This document shows positions 7,669 through 17,703 of a stretch of DNA of 64,000 bases, one piece after another; positions within the stretch are counted from its first letter, which is position 1; each line of letters begins with the position of its first letter. Both the position numbers and the translations under genes were made by a program. The stretch comes from Hymenobacter gelipurpurascens (GTDB lineage Bacteria > Bacteroidota > Bacteroidia > Cytophagales > Hymenobacteraceae). The DNA is taken from assembly GCF_900187375.1 (NCBI RefSeq), contig NZ_FYEW01000001.1, forward strand, positions 1,550,001-1,614,000. The letters are read 5' to 3'. The notes under the pieces are model-generated. The model searched no databases. It was not told where the DNA came from and saw only the letters and a program-made list of their open reading frames with translations.

Positions 7669-10600
7669 ATGAAACGACCGTCGATCCGTCAGTTCCTGGC
7701 TGTAGCCGTGCTGGGGCTGTTGTTGGCGGTGGTAGCGGCCTTGGTACTGTTGGGCTCCAATTGGGGCCGACGCGAGATTACGCGTCAGGCGCGGGCCCGA
7801 ATCGCCCAGAACTCCGATCTGGTGCTGGCGCCATTTGAGGTGGAGTTTTCCTGGCTGCGCGACTTTCCACACATTACGGCGTCCCTGCACCACGTCAGCC
7901 TGACTGATACGGCTTTCCAGCGTGCTATACCGGTGTTGCAGATAGGCCGTGCCGACCTGCGGCTGCGGCTGAGCCAGCTGCTGCTAGGACGGGTGCAGAT
8001 AAACCGACTGGCGGTGTATGATGCTGAATTCCGACAGCTTACCGATTCTCTAGGCCACAACTGGGGCCTGCATGGCAAAGGCCCGCACCGCGCGGCGGCC
8101 TTCACGCCACCCGATTTCAACCTCGATTCACTGTTGCTATACAAAGTGCGCGTCACGGACCGCAACGAGCTGCAGAACAGCGGCTTTTCGGCTTACGTCA
8201 GGCGCGGTGGGCTAGCAGTGCGGGCGCGGGGCGGAGTGGCTAACGTCCGAGGCACTCTGGACGCCCAGCTGGAATATTTGCGTAGCGGGCGGGGCAATTT
8301 ATTTGAGCAGGAGCCCGTAATGGCCTGGATACGCTACCGCTACGATTTTGGGCGCCGGCAGGGCAACTTTCTCCGGACGCACGCCACCCTCAACGGCGAT
8401 ACCGTGCTGGTTACCGGCACCCACCAGGCCGCAGCGCCCGGTGCCCCCAGAGGCACTACCCTCAACCTGAAGTTTGTGGGCCGCCAGCCCTTGGTAGAGG
8501 TGCTGCACGTAGCGCTGCCCACCAATCTGCACCATTTCCTTACGGGAGCCACCAGCGCCAGCCATGCCCGAATCCAGTATACCATTCAGGGCCTGAGCGG
8601 ACCATCGGCCAGGCCACGCACCATCCTGCGCTTTCAGTTGCAGAATGCACAAATGCGCTGGCCCGATTCAGTTCGCCAGATCCGGCGTTGGGATGCCCGT
8701 GGTGTGTTCGACAACGGCCCCGAACACTCTTCCCGCACCACCTACCTCAGCTTTGAGCAGTGCCGGCTGTACTCTACGGCGGGCGAGCTGAATGCCCGAA
8801 TCAAGGTGCAGGACTTCACCCACCCCTTCCTGACGGGCCATGTGCAGGGACGCACGGAGCTGCAAACCCTGGCCACAGTGGTAGTGCCTGGCCTCTGGAA
8901 AGCACGTTCGGGGCAAGCCGCCCTGAATATTCACTTCAATGGCTTACTGCCCGAAATTCCGGAGCGCACGGCCCGCAGAGCAGGCCAGACGGCTACTGCC
9001 ACCCTCTCGCCGCTGGCCGCGCGCGGAACCGTTACGCTGGAGAATGCCTCGCTTTTGGTGCCAAGTCACGGAGCCGATATGTCGGGGCTGAATGTGCGCG
9101 TGCGCCTGCGCGACAGTCTGTGGATTCTGGAAAACCTAGCGGGTCGCCTGAATGGCATGCAGGTGCAGGCCAATGCCACCACCACGTACCTGCTGGCTTA
9201 CTTTAGTGGGCAGCATCCTTCTACCGATATCAAGGGCACGTTTACTGTTGATGAGCTGCACCTGGGGCGGCTGCGCCAGCTGCTGGCGCCCCCCGTAGGC
9301 CATGCGCGAGCGGCGGCCCCACGCATCCGCCGGCCCGGCCGCCCGCGCAATCAGGAGCTGGCCGCCCGAGCCATGAACCTGCTGCCTCCTGGCCTACACC
9401 TCTATATTAGGCTTCGCTGCCAACGTTTGCTCCTGCCCACCGATACCCTGTTCCAGCTGGCGGCCACGGTGCGCCACGATGGCCGACAAGTGCAGCTTTC
9501 CAACCTCCAGATGCATGTGTGGAGTGGACAGGTCAAGGGGGCCATCAGCTGGCCTACGGATACACTGCACCTGCAACCGGTGGCGGCGCGCCTCGCGGCG
9601 CACTTCCAGACAATTGAGTACCGACGCCTGCTGGCCCTGCTTCACCGCCCGGTGCGCCCTGCACCCAGTAACAACGCCGACCCGAGCCTGCAGGAAGTAC
9701 TGCTGGCCGCCAACGGACAGGCCGAGGTGAGCATCCAAAACTTGCAACTGCCGGCAGGCGAAAACCTCACGGATATGCGGCTGCGGCTCAACAAAACCGG
9801 CCGCAATTTCCGGATTCCTTACCTCACCTTCGGGACCAGTGCGGGCGGCACGGGGCGCGTAAGTGCTATGGCGCGCCTCAACGGCACCGAGCTGCAATCA
9901 GCCAAGGCCGATATAGACCTGCGCTATTCCGAGCTTGATGTGCAGCGCCTGTTCCAGCTGCTGGCCGCCCTTACGCCGCCCTCACGAAAGGCTCCTGATG
10001 CCCCCCCTACCAAAGCGCCGGCCGGTGGATCTTCTCTATTAGATGGCACCGTTGCCGCAAAGGTGCGGGTATCCGCCGACCGGGTTCGATATGCTGCTTT
10101 GCAGGGAAGCAACTTTCAGCTGCGCAGCAGTTTAGAGAATGGCTGGGCCAATCTGGATGAGTGCTCCCTGCAGTCCTTTGGAGGATCTATAAACCTTCGG
10201 GGCCGTGTACAGATGGATGCAGAGGCGGGCTCTCAGCACCCATTGCATGCCCAGGTGCGCCTCAAGAACATCAACCTCACCCCTTTATTCGGGGTGGCTG
10301 CCGCCCTGAATCTAGACGTGATGGGGCCTGAAAACATCCGGGGTACTATGCAGTGCGAAGGCGACCTGCACACCACACTGGATGCCGCATTTCTGCCCTC
10401 ACTGTCTCAAACCCACGCCTACCTAAAAACCGATTTGCGCGAGTTGGAGCTGATGGATGTGACGGCCTTGCAGCAGGCCCTGAAGTTTTTGCGCGATAAG
10501 CGGACCAGCCACCTCTACTTTGAGCCCGTGAGCCCGCGCTTTATCCTGGACGGCACCCGCCTGCTGATCCCGGATCTACATCTCAACAGCAACCTCACGG

Positions 10601-10905
10601 ATATGGCCATCAGCGGCGAATACCAGCTGGATGGCCGGGCCAACCTGTATGTAGGTCTGAGCCCCATGCAAACCCTGTTCGGCAACAACAAAAAGCGGAT
10701 TGAACGCATCCAGAGCGGTGAAGCCACGGAGCAGCCCAGCCGGGGCCTGGTCTACGTAAACCTTCACCGCACGCCGGGCAGCCGCTACAAAGTCCGACCA
10801 TTCCAGAAGCAGGAACAACGCCAGCAGCAGGAGCAGCTTCGTCGGGAGTTTCAGCAGCTGCTCATCCGTCAGCCCCTCGATACTACATTGCGGCTGCTGC
10901 AATGA
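7669..10905 (+). CDS. AsmA-like/TamB-type inner membrane protein
   Basis: A large protein of 1078 residues. One N-terminal membrane helix (about 10-31, LAVAVLGLLLAVVAALVLLG) is followed by a long periplasmic region of repeated beta-strands. FEVEFSWLRDFPHITASLHHVSLTD at the start is the AsmA N-terminal pattern, and the C-terminal third (Lys/Asn-rich strands, then LDGRANLYVGLSPMQTLFG) matches the AsmA_2-type end. AsmA-family proteins form hydrophobic grooves bridging the envelope and move phospholipids to the outer membrane; this is family knowledge. A basic Gln-rich tail (about 1035-1065) is probably cytosolic or disordered. It stands 132 bases from its upstream neighbour and looks monocistronic. 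Confidence 0.85.
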   Translation: MKRPSIRQFLAVAVLGLLLAVVAALVLLGSNWGRREITRQARARIAQNSDLVLAPFEVEFSWLRDFPHITASLHHVSLTDTAFQRAIPVLQIGRADLRLRLSQLLLGRVQINRLAVYDAEFRQLTDSLGHNWGLHGKGPHRAAAFTPPDFNLDSLLLYKVRVTDRNELQNSGFSAYVRRGGLAVRARGGVANVRGTLDAQLEYLRSGRGNLFEQEPVMAWIRYRYDFGRRQGNFLRTHATLNGDTVLVTGTHQAAAPGAPRGTTLNLKFVGRQPLVEVLHVALPTNLHHFLTGATSASHARIQYTIQGLSGPSARPRTILRFQLQNAQMRWPDSVRQIRRWDARGVFDNGPEHSSRTTYLSFEQCRLYSTAGELNARIKVQDFTHPFLTGHVQGRTELQTLATVVVPGLWKARSGQAALNIHFNGLLPEIPERTARRAGQTATATLSPLAARGTVTLENASLLVPSHGADMSGLNVRVRLRDSLWILENLAGRLNGMQVQANATTTYLLAYFSGQHPSTDIKGTFTVDELHLGRLRQLLAPPVGHARAAAPRIRRPGRPRNQELAARAMNLLPPGLHLYIRLRCQRLLLPTDTLFQLAATVRHDGRQVQLSNLQMHVWSGQVKGAISWPTDTLHLQPVAARLAAHFQTIEYRRLLALLHRPVRPAPSNNADPSLQEVLLAANGQAEVSIQNLQLPAGENLTDMRLRLNKTGRNFRIPYLTFGTSAGGTGRVSAMARLNGTELQSAKADIDLRYSELDVQRLFQLLAALTPPSRKAPDAPPTKAPAGGSSLLDGTVAAKVRVSADRVRYAALQGSNFQLRSSLENGWANLDECSLQSFGGSINLRGRVQMDAEAGSQHPLHAQVRLKNINLTPLFGVAAALNLDVMGPENIRGTMQCEGDLHTTLDAAFLPSLSQTHAYLKTDLRELELMDVTALQQALKFLRDKRTSHLYFEPVSPRFILDGTRLLIPDLHLNSNLTDMAISGEYQLDGRANLYVGLSPMQTLFGNNKKRIERIQSGEATEQPSRGLVYVNLHRTPGSRYKVRPFQKQEQRQQQEQLRREFQQLLIRQPLDTTLRLLQ

Positions 10906-11059
10906 CCCCTACAGGCCTAGTGGGCAAGAAAGCCGAATGCACCGGCCTTTTCTTGCGCTCAGCATAACGGGCTTTTGCGACCTTTACTATCTACCTAAAC
11001 CGCTTCGCTATACCCTATTTCTAGGCCAGTACCTAGCTCATCTATTCCCCTATTCACCC

Positions 11060-12331
11060 ATGCTTTTCAGGTATTATCGAGTACTGTTGCTTTTACTGAT
11101 TATCGGTGGCGCAACTTCAAGCCAGGCCGCCACCCCACATCAGGTGCGGGCTTTGCTTCGGCTGGAGCCTGCTACCAAGCATTTCTGGTGCCGCTATACC
11201 CTCACTATTCCGGCAGAAGCAGCTCCGGAAAACATCCGACTAAACCTGAACAAAGCGTTCAAGGTGCTTTCCGTCAATGCGCCTCGCTCTACGCAGCAAC
11301 GGGTGGCGCCCTACATGTACTCCGTATATCAGGATACCGTGCAGGGCATAGAGGTGGCCTACGCGCCGCACAACAGGCAGCCCCGCCAGATAACTATCAC
11401 CTACGAAGGCACGCTTTCCTCACGGTTTGCCACCGAGCAGGTGATGTAGCTGAGCGGGCACAGCTTCTGGGTGCCGGTTTTGCCTTATAAAGAATATCAG
11501 CTGGTTGATTATGTGCTGGAGGTGCAGGCGCCTGCTCTGTACAGTGTCATCAGCACGCGCCCGCCCACCCAGCACCGCCGCGGCCACTACACGTTCCGGG
11601 GCCGCACTCCTGCTATTGAGCTGACGGCCTTGGCCGCGCTGCAGTTCCGTAGTTTATCATCGAAGCCAGGTTCTGCAGCGCCCGTAGGCCTATACAAAGC
11701 CGGAGCTGAGCTGAATCGCACCGATTCTTTGCTGCTGCCGGAAACGGAGAAGGTGGTAGCATTTTACAACGGTACCATTGGTCGGCAAGACCCTATTGCG
11801 CGCTTCTCCATTTTACTTCCGGGCACCGACCGCGATGCATTTGGTCTGCTCGATAACGCTACCGTGATTACCTACTCTGATTTCGATATCCGAAAGCCCG
11901 ATGAACGCCTAATTTTAGCCCACTAAATCACTCACAAATGGTGGTCGTCGGGCTCTTTTAATGATTACAACGACTGGCTGAATGAGGCCTTTGCCGTGTA
12001 TTCGAGCCTGCTGTATATCCGCTCAGCGGGCGACACAGCCACGTATAATCGCGTGTTGGCCAAGCATACTGCTGCCGCCGCGGGCGCACCCGCCCTCATC
12101 GGTTTTCAGAAGGAGAAGTACGATTACCCCACCTACCGCCGCGTGGTGTACAGCAAAGGCACAGTGGTGTTGGCCGCTCTGCACCAGCGCCTGGGCAACG
12201 AAAAGTTTCTGACGCTTCTGGCGGCCACTGCGGCGCAGAAAACCGCCACCACCGAAGCCTTCCTGGCCTTGGTAGAACAAACCACCGGAGCAGAAAACCG
12301 CGCCTGGCTCCTGGCGCTTCTAAAACACTAG
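11060..12331 (+). pseudogene. M1-family metallopeptidase-like gene broken by two in-frame stops
   Basis: One frame runs from ATG 11060 (signal peptide MLFRYYRVLLLLLIIGG) to the stop at 12331, interrupted only by TAG at 11447-11449 and TAA at 11924-11926. Between them the protein is continuous and looks like an M1 gluzincin: an N-terminal beta domain, GLLDNATVITYSD at the GAMEN-like position, then H-stop-ITHKWW, then WLNEAFA with the third zinc ligand. The second stop sits exactly at the Glu of the HExxH motif (expected GAA), and the first could also be a former Glu (GAG). There are no frameshifts. The gene is probably recently inactivated; an intact M1 gene at 51128 may compensate. Confidence 0.85.
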
Positions 12332-12341
12332 CCCAACTGGC

Positions 12342-13757
12342 CTAGAGCCCCTTCGGTAGGTGTACTCCACGGATGTTGCGCAGTAGGCTTAGGGCATTCT
12401 GGTCGGTGAGGCCGCCGATGTAATCTGTGAGCAATATGATTTGCTCGTAGGCAGAGGCTCCTTCCTGGTGGCCTACGGCTCTGAATTGCTCCGGCAACAA
12501 TTGCAGCAGCTTGCGCGAGCGGGGGCCGGTATAGGGGTCGAAGGTGGCGTGCAGGAACCCATCCAGCAGGCCGGCCAGCACCTCGAAGCCGGCCGCTTCG
12601 GTTTCCAGCACGGGGCGGCTTTGGTATAGGTGCTGGAGCGTGAGCTGGTGCATGTGCTGCAGCTGCTCCCAACACTCCAGCTGGCGTATCAGGGGCTCAT
12701 CGGAGCGGCCGCGCAGCAGGTCATCGGAACGGTCGGCGAAGAGGCGGGCAGTTTGCTGCACCAGCCGGTTAATGAGGCGGGCCCGCAGGTAGCCCAGCTC
12801 CTCGCGCCAGTCGTGCCACTCCACGGAGCCGCGCCGGTCGGGCGCATCACCCAGGATTTCACGCATAAGCTGCAGGCCTTCCTTGCACGGAATCAGCCCC
12901 AGCTTGAGGCCGTCTTCAAAATCAACAATCCGAAAGCAGATATCATCGGCTGCCTCCACAAGAAAGGCTAATGGATGCCGATGAAAGAAGCCGCCCAGTT
13001 CAGTGCCGGGCGGTTTCGGCAAGAGGCCTAGCTCACGGGCAACCTCCTGAAAACGGGCCGCTTCGGTCTGGAAGTAGCCATACTTTTTCTCGCTGGTGCC
13101 ACGCGTCAGGCTGGCCTCCTCCACTACTGAAGGGCGCGGATATTTGGTGAAGGCACCCAGCGTGGCATACGTGAGGCCCAAGCCAGCCGAGCCGCTGCTA
13201 TGGGCCGCGTAAGTGTGCGTGAGTATCCGAAACCCGGCTGCGTTGGCTTCAAACTGCTGCAAATCGGCGCGCTGCGCTGCGTTGAGCACCCGCACGAACG
13301 GCTCGGCGGCCGAGCTGTGGAAGTACGCCGAAATAGCATCTTCGCCGCTGTGCCCAAACGGCGGCTTCCCGATGTCGTGGGCCAGGCAGGCGGCGGCCAC
13401 AATGTCTCCGAAGTCGCTATCCAGATGCGGCAGCGTTTTGGCGAGGCTCTCCGACTCTTCCAGCAGCAGACGCCCACCCAAGCGGCCCAGGGAGCGGCCT
13501 ACGCTGGCCGTTTCCAGGGAGTGCGTGAGGCGGGTGTGCACGAAATCCATTTCGGGCAGGGGCATCACCTGGGTTTTGCGCTGCATGCGCCGAAACGCCG
13601 AGCTGAACACCACCCGGTCGTAGTCGGCCACGAAGGCTCCGCGCACGGGCGGCGCATCCGTCACTACATGCAGTTGGGGCTGCTCGGGGTAGCGGCGGCG
13701 GCTCAGGAGCCGCTCCCAGGTCATGGCCGGCGCGTCGGAACTTGTCAGGTGCATCAT
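12342..13757 (-). CDS. dgt: Deoxyguanosinetriphosphate triphosphohydrolase (dGTPase)
   Basis: The 471 residues form an HD-domain phosphohydrolase. DYDRVVFSSAFRRMQRKTQV at about 46-65 is a hallmark of dGTPases. H79 (THSLE), H127-D128 (LAHDIGKPPFGHSGE) and FLVEAADDICFRIVDFEDG provide the metal ligands. It releases triphosphate from dGTP and adjusts dNTP pools. Starts at 13757, 13754 or MTWERLL (13724) are all possible; the dGTPase family often begins M-x-W-E-x-L-L, which favours 13724. It is convergent with the M1 pseudogene, with only 10 bases between the ends. Confidence 0.93.
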   Translation of the reverse strand: MMHLTSSDAPAMTWERLLSRRRYPEQPQLHVVTDAPPVRGAFVADYDRVVFSSAFRRMQRKTQVMPLPEMDFVHTRLTHSLETASVGRSLGRLGGRLLLEESESLAKTLPHLDSDFGDIVAAACLAHDIGKPPFGHSGEDAISAYFHSSAAEPFVRVLNAAQRADLQQFEANAAGFRILTHTYAAHSSGSAGLGLTYATLGAFTKYPRPSVVEEASLTRGTSEKKYGYFQTEAARFQEVARELGLLPKPPGTELGGFFHRHPLAFLVEAADDICFRIVDFEDGLKLGLIPCKEGLQLMREILGDAPDRRGSVEWHDWREELGYLRARLINRLVQQTARLFADRSDDLLRGRSDEPLIRQLECWEQLQHMHQLTLQHLYQSRPVLETEAAGFEVLAGLLDGFLHATFDPYTGPRSRKLLQLLPEQFRAVGHQEGASAYEQIILLTDYIGGLTDQNALSLLRNIRGVHLPKGL

Positions 13758-13843
13758 CAGTGGCTAAGGTAATGGGCTCCCGCAAATCAGCCAGCGCAGA
13801 AATGTACAATCTGGCTTTTTGCCCTGACTTCGACTACATCTAA

Positions 13844-13969
13844 CCGTTATGGTTGATCTGGTGTCCGGGCTGTCGAAGCATCTATATCGCTTCGTTGTAG
13901 TTCTAGGCCAGTAATTAGCCAGAGGTAGAAATGCTTCGGCTGCGCGGACACCAGATCAAGCATGACGGT
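13844..13969. repeat. REP/MITE-like inverted repeat, about 125 bp
   Basis: About 40-base arms match closely: CCGTTATGGTTGATCTGGTG at the left and its near complement ending CATGACGG at the right, both continuing into CGAAGCAT. The loop carries CTAGGCCAG. It lies between dgt and the DUF1361 gene with no open frame inside. A perfect arm core of 15 bases (TTGATCTGGTGTCCG) suggests recent spread or selection for the hairpin. Confidence 0.85.
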
Positions 13970-14006
13970 CTTTTTTAAGCTGCTTAACCGACCGCCCAAA
14001 ATGCTC

Positions 14007-14696
14007 CTAGGCCACTTCCTCACCTGTTTTGCCCAGCAGCCGCACGGTGGCGTAACCTAACAGCAGGAAAGCGCCATACAGCAGCGTAACGCCCCAGGTA
14101 GCGGGGTGGTCGGTGGGGTGCAGTAGGCGGTGCATGATGTCGTAGAACAGCGTGAGCGGGTTGGTCAGCACGTCCCAGCTATTGAAGCGTAGGAAGCGGC
14201 CCAGATACACGCCAAAGGAACTGAGCAGCAGCGCAATGGTGGCAAAGCTCCAGCCCGTCCACCACCCCAGGCGGCGCGTCACGAGGGCTTGCATATCGGT
14301 GAGGGAGGCGTAGGCCAGCATCAGGCCGTTCCAGGCGCAGCTCAGAATCAAGGCCAGATCGTACCAGTACGGCACGCCTGGCCTAGGCTCCAGATGAAAC
14401 AGATCGGTGAGAATGTAGGGCGCATTGGGGAAAAACAGCAGCCACACCAGCCCTACCGGTAGCAGCACCCGCGCCTTCAGCCGGCCTGCCGTGAGGGAGA
14501 GCATGGTGCTGAGCCCAAACGGAACGACGGCCAGAAATAGATTCCACATCAGGAATACGAACCGGATTTCGTGCGCCAGAAATACCCGGAGGGTTATCAG
14601 TACTACACTCAGGGTGAGCGAAATACCCAACACAAGCAGCAGGTTGAGGCGCTGGCGGATCTGGGGCAAGGATAAGTCGGCTAGTGGAGTCGGCAT
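14007..14696 (-). CDS. DUF1361 family integral membrane protein
   Basis: 229 residues with about six membrane helices. VFLMWNLFLAVVPFGLS, WLLFFPNAPYILTDLFHL and ILSCAWNGLMLAY are characteristic of DUF1361; the N-A-P-Y-x-x-T-D-x-x-H-L segment is the most conserved part of that family. The function is not known. The start is set at the ATG of MPTPLADLSL (14696); a TTG at 14726 is also in frame but less likely. It follows the TolC gene by 67 bases on the same strand, so it may be the tail of the export operon. Confidence 0.85.
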   Translation of the reverse strand: MPTPLADLSLPQIRQRLNLLLVLGISLTLSVVLITLRVFLAHEIRFVFLMWNLFLAVVPFGLSTMLSLTAGRLKARVLLPVGLVWLLFFPNAPYILTDLFHLEPRPGVPYWYDLALILSCAWNGLMLAYASLTDMQALVTRRLGWWTGWSFATIALLLSSFGVYLGRFLRFNSWDVLTNPLTLFYDIMHRLLHPTDHPATWGVTLLYGAFLLLGYATVRLLGKTGEEVA

Positions 14697-14763
14697 AGCT
14701 ACAAGTTCAGCATTTTTAAACGCCAACGGAAATGCACGGTTACACCGCCGGCGGTGGGCGGCG

Positions 14764-16266
14764 TTATTCTACCACTCCACCCGCCGCCCACCGCAGCATG
14801 GCCTGGGCTTGGGCATACTTAGCCTGTAGCTCCGAAAGCTTCACGCGGGCCGAAACCAGCGTGGCCTCCCGGGAATTAATCAGAAACACAGAGCTTTCCC
14901 CGTTTTCAAAGCGGATCTGCTCGCCGCGGCGCAGGCTTTCGGCGTTGCGTACCACCTGTTGCTGCAGGGCCAACTGTTCGCGCAGCGCCTCCCAGTCGTT
15001 GGCCACGGTTTGTACGCCCGTCTGGATTTCGCGCGTGTCCTGTTGCAGATCCAGCTCGGTTTCCTGCTGCTTGAGGCGGTTGAGCTGCAGCTTGGCCCGC
15101 TCCTGCCGCAGCAGCAACGGATAAGCAAAGCTCACGCCCAGCTTGTAGTTGTTCTGCAGATACGTGCCGCGCAAGCTGGCCGACTTCTCGGGGCTGAAGG
15201 GCTGGCCGGCTTGCAGCAGGTTATAATCAACGGAGAGCTTGGGCAGCAGCTTATTGGAAAGCAGGCGGCGCTCTACGCCCAGCTGGCTGAGCTTAGCCCG
15301 GTTCTTTTGGAGTTCCGGATGAATTTGCTGGGCCAGCTGCGCCAGGGCCGCTACCGAATCGGGCGAGAGAGTGCGCCAGTCGGTGGGGCCGGGCAAGGGC
15401 TGCGGCCGGGCCGTGGCGGGCAGGTCGCGGGGCTGTTGCTGCTCATCCCAGAGGTAGTTGCTGAGCAGCAGCGTGGCATTGCGGAACTGCACCCGCGCCT
15501 GGCTAAGCGTGGCCTGCCGGTTTTGCAGCTCCGTAAGTGCCTCAATAGAATCGATGGCCGCCGCATCACCGAGCCGTACGCGCTGCCGGATGGCCCGGAA
15601 GCGCACATCGGCCAGGCCGGCGTTGCGGTCCAGCAGCTGCAGACGCTCGTAGTTCAGGCTCCAGTCCCAGTAGTCTTTAGCGGCCTGCAGCACCAGCTTG
15701 TTGAGGGCACCGCGCCGCTCGGCTTCGGCCAGGCCTTGCAACGCCTGAGCCTGACGCACCGCCGCCCGCCGCTCATCTATCAGCAAGCCCTGGGCCAGCG
15801 GCACCGACAGGCCTACGTAGCTCAGGCCCGCCGGCGAAGTGTAGTTCTCGGGGTTGACGTAAGTTCCCACGCCCCTATCGAAGCCGGCTTTCACATCGAG
15901 CCCGTACCATATCGGAATGCGCAGCTGCGAGTCCCAATCGTGGAAATATTCCTTGCCCCCGAACGTCTTGCCATAGTATTTGCTGGTGGCGGTGGGGTCG
16001 AAGAGGCCACGGGCATAGCGCACCTCCTGCAGGGCGCGCTCCGGCTGCAGCCGCGCCTGCCGGGCCACCGGGTGGCGCAACGTCACGTAGGTAAGCAGGT
16101 CGTTGAGCGAGAACACCTGACCCGAATCGGGCGCGGCTGCCTGCACGCTCCCGGGTTGGCCTAGGCCACTCAGCTGGCCGTTTGGCCGGGCGGTGGGCTG
16201 GGCTTGCAGGAAGGCCGGCGGCAGCATATTCAGCCACAGCAGTAGTAGTAGTAAGGGCCACCTCAT
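14764..16266 (-). CDS. TolC-family outer membrane efflux protein
   Basis: 500 residues with signal peptide MRWPLLLLLLWLNMLPPAFLQAQ. The duplicated TolC/OEP coiled-coil pattern is clear: paired long helices rich in Gln, Arg, Leu and Ala (about 190-260 and 400-490) and beta strands such as YVGLSVPLAQGLLIDERRA and LGVSFAYPLLLRQERAKLQ. It should form a trimeric outer-membrane channel. Its start overlaps the stop of the adaptor gene by four bases (16263-16266), so the two are translationally coupled and belong to one exporter. Confidence 0.9.
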   Translation of the reverse strand: MRWPLLLLLLWLNMLPPAFLQAQPTARPNGQLSGLGQPGSVQAAAPDSGQVFSLNDLLTYVTLRHPVARQARLQPERALQEVRYARGLFDPTATSKYYGKTFGGKEYFHDWDSQLRIPIWYGLDVKAGFDRGVGTYVNPENYTSPAGLSYVGLSVPLAQGLLIDERRAAVRQAQALQGLAEAERRGALNKLVLQAAKDYWDWSLNYERLQLLDRNAGLADVRFRAIRQRVRLGDAAAIDSIEALTELQNRQATLSQARVQFRNATLLLSNYLWDEQQQPRDLPATARPQPLPGPTDWRTLSPDSVAALAQLAQQIHPELQKNRAKLSQLGVERRLLSNKLLPKLSVDYNLLQAGQPFSPEKSASLRGTYLQNNYKLGVSFAYPLLLRQERAKLQLNRLKQQETELDLQQDTREIQTGVQTVANDWEALREQLALQQQVVRNAESLRRGEQIRFENGESSVFLINSREATLVSARVKLSELQAKYAQAQAMLRWAAGGVVE

Positions 16267-17663
16267 TTCGCTTCCTCCTCCTCGCCGCTATCTGCCGCTT
16301 TAGCTTCTTTCTTGCCCGCTAGGCCACTTTTGGCCTTGTCGGAAGGGGCGCCCACGAAGTCGGGCGGGAAGCCGTTCAACTGGCGCCACAGCTCGTACCA
16401 GATCGGAACATCATCTAGCAGGGCCCAACCGTACACCCCGGAGCCTACCCGCAAGGGTTCCGGCCAGGGCTCCAAATCAGGGTCAGGTGTCACGAGAATG
16501 CGGTATTGGCCCTGAGAGTCAATGTTATCGATAACGGCCACCCGGCCCCCGAATGTGCCGAAGCTGGTACCGGGCCAGCCGGTAAACACCAGCGCGGGCC
16601 AGCCATCAAACTGCAGCCGCACCTTACGGCCTACACTGAGCAGCGGAATATCCATGGGGCGCACGTAGAGCTCGGCAGACAACGCCGGGGCAATGGGCAT
16701 CACGGTCAGGATGGCTTCGCCTTCCTTCACAATTTCGCCGATACCCTGCTTGAGGGCGCGCACCACGTAGCCATCCTGCGGGGCCTGAATGTGGTAGTAG
16801 CCCGAGCGGATGCTCAGGTTGGCCAGCTCGTTGCGGAGCTTGGATATCTGTCCCTCCGAATCGAACTGGTAGGCTACTGCCGAGCGGCGCTCCGACTCCG
16901 ACTTGGATAGCTTGTCCTGGTAATCGGCCTGCAACGACGACAGCTCCAGCTGCGCGTTGGTCAGCTCCTGGCGGCTGGCGCCCAGCTTATTTTCTACGGC
17001 CTGGCGCTTGGCGGTGCTTTCCTGAAACTTCAGGCGCCGCTGCTCCAGCTCCGTGAGGCTCTTAAGACCCTGTTTGTAGAGCTCTTCCTGGCGCGCCAGC
17101 TGCTGGCGGGCAATATCGAAGTCGTTGTTGGCGGCGCGCAGCTCGGCCTCGTCGGAGTTTACCTTGAGACGGGTCTGGGTGACTTTGTTGCGGGCCTTGT
17201 CGAGGCTTACGCTCAGACCCGCCCGCAAAGCGGTTTGCTGAGAGCCGAGGGCCACCGTTTTGCCCCGGTTTTCTTCGAGGGCCGAAATCTTGGCCGCCAG
17301 CTGCTCACGGGTACGGGCCAGCAACTCGGGGTCGAAGTACTTCTCCTTGATTTCGGTAATGACGACCAGCGTATCGCCCTGCTTCACGCGCTGGCCCTCC
17401 CGCACGCGCCAGCTCGCAATGCGGCCGGCAATAGTGCTGGGCACCGTTTGGGGCCGGTCTTGGGGGCGCAAGGTGGTGAGCTGCCCGTTGGAGCGGATGT
17501 TCTGCGTCCAGGGCAGAAACCCCGCCAGCAGCACTGCTAGGCCTATTCCGCCCAACCAGCGGGCCAGCACGCGGCCGTTGCGCGGCGTCTGCACCCGTTT
17601 GAACGAGCGGAAATGCGCCGTCAGCGGGTCAGTTTCTTCGAGGGGATGTTCGGCGAAAGGCAT
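16263..17663 (-). CDS. HlyD-family periplasmic adaptor (membrane fusion protein)
   Basis: 466 residues. After a cytosolic N-terminus, one membrane helix (about 35-51, GGIGLAVLLAGFLPWTQ) leads to a lipoyl-like half (GRIASWRVREGQRVKQGDTL). A long coiled-coil hairpin follows (about 120-270), then the second lipoyl half (YHIQAPQDGYVVRALKQGIGEIVKEG) and a beta-barrel. The C-terminus is Lys/Ala/Glu-rich and probably disordered. It links the ABC exporter encoded upstream to the TolC protein encoded downstream. The gene starts 40 bases after the exporter stop. Confidence 0.92.
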   Translation of the reverse strand: MPFAEHPLEETDPLTAHFRSFKRVQTPRNGRVLARWLGGIGLAVLLAGFLPWTQNIRSNGQLTTLRPQDRPQTVPSTIAGRIASWRVREGQRVKQGDTLVVITEIKEKYFDPELLARTREQLAAKISALEENRGKTVALGSQQTALRAGLSVSLDKARNKVTQTRLKVNSDEAELRAANNDFDIARQQLARQEELYKQGLKSLTELEQRRLKFQESTAKRQAVENKLGASRQELTNAQLELSSLQADYQDKLSKSESERRSAVAYQFDSEGQISKLRNELANLSIRSGYYHIQAPQDGYVVRALKQGIGEIVKEGEAILTVMPIAPALSAELYVRPMDIPLLSVGRKVRLQFDGWPALVFTGWPGTSFGTFGGRVAVIDNIDSQGQYRILVTPDPDLEPWPEPLRVGSGVYGWALLDDVPIWYELWRQLNGFPPDFVGAPSDKAKSGLAGKKEAKAADSGEEEEAK

Positions 17664-17703
17664 ATTCGTTGCGAATTAAAAGTGCGGATGAGCTGACCCG
17701 GGG

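Noticed and set aside
10937..11059. Earlier in-frame start for the M1-like pseudogene
   Set aside because: The 41 residues before MLFRYYRVLLLLL do not resemble a leader; the signal peptide starts at 11060.
11447..11926. Programmed stop-codon readthrough (recoding) at the two internal stops
   Set aside because: Two different stop codons are involved, one at a catalytic Glu. No selenocysteine- or pyrrolysine-type signals are visible, and other genes in the window end normally with both codons. Pseudogene or sequence error is simpler.
14959..16164. 401-codon plus-strand open frame opposite the TolC gene
   Set aside because: It mirrors the minus-strand TolC gene, which has a signal peptide, coiled-coil repeats and translational coupling to the adaptor gene. 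The plus-strand protein has no recognisable domain and is a GC-rich antisense shadow.
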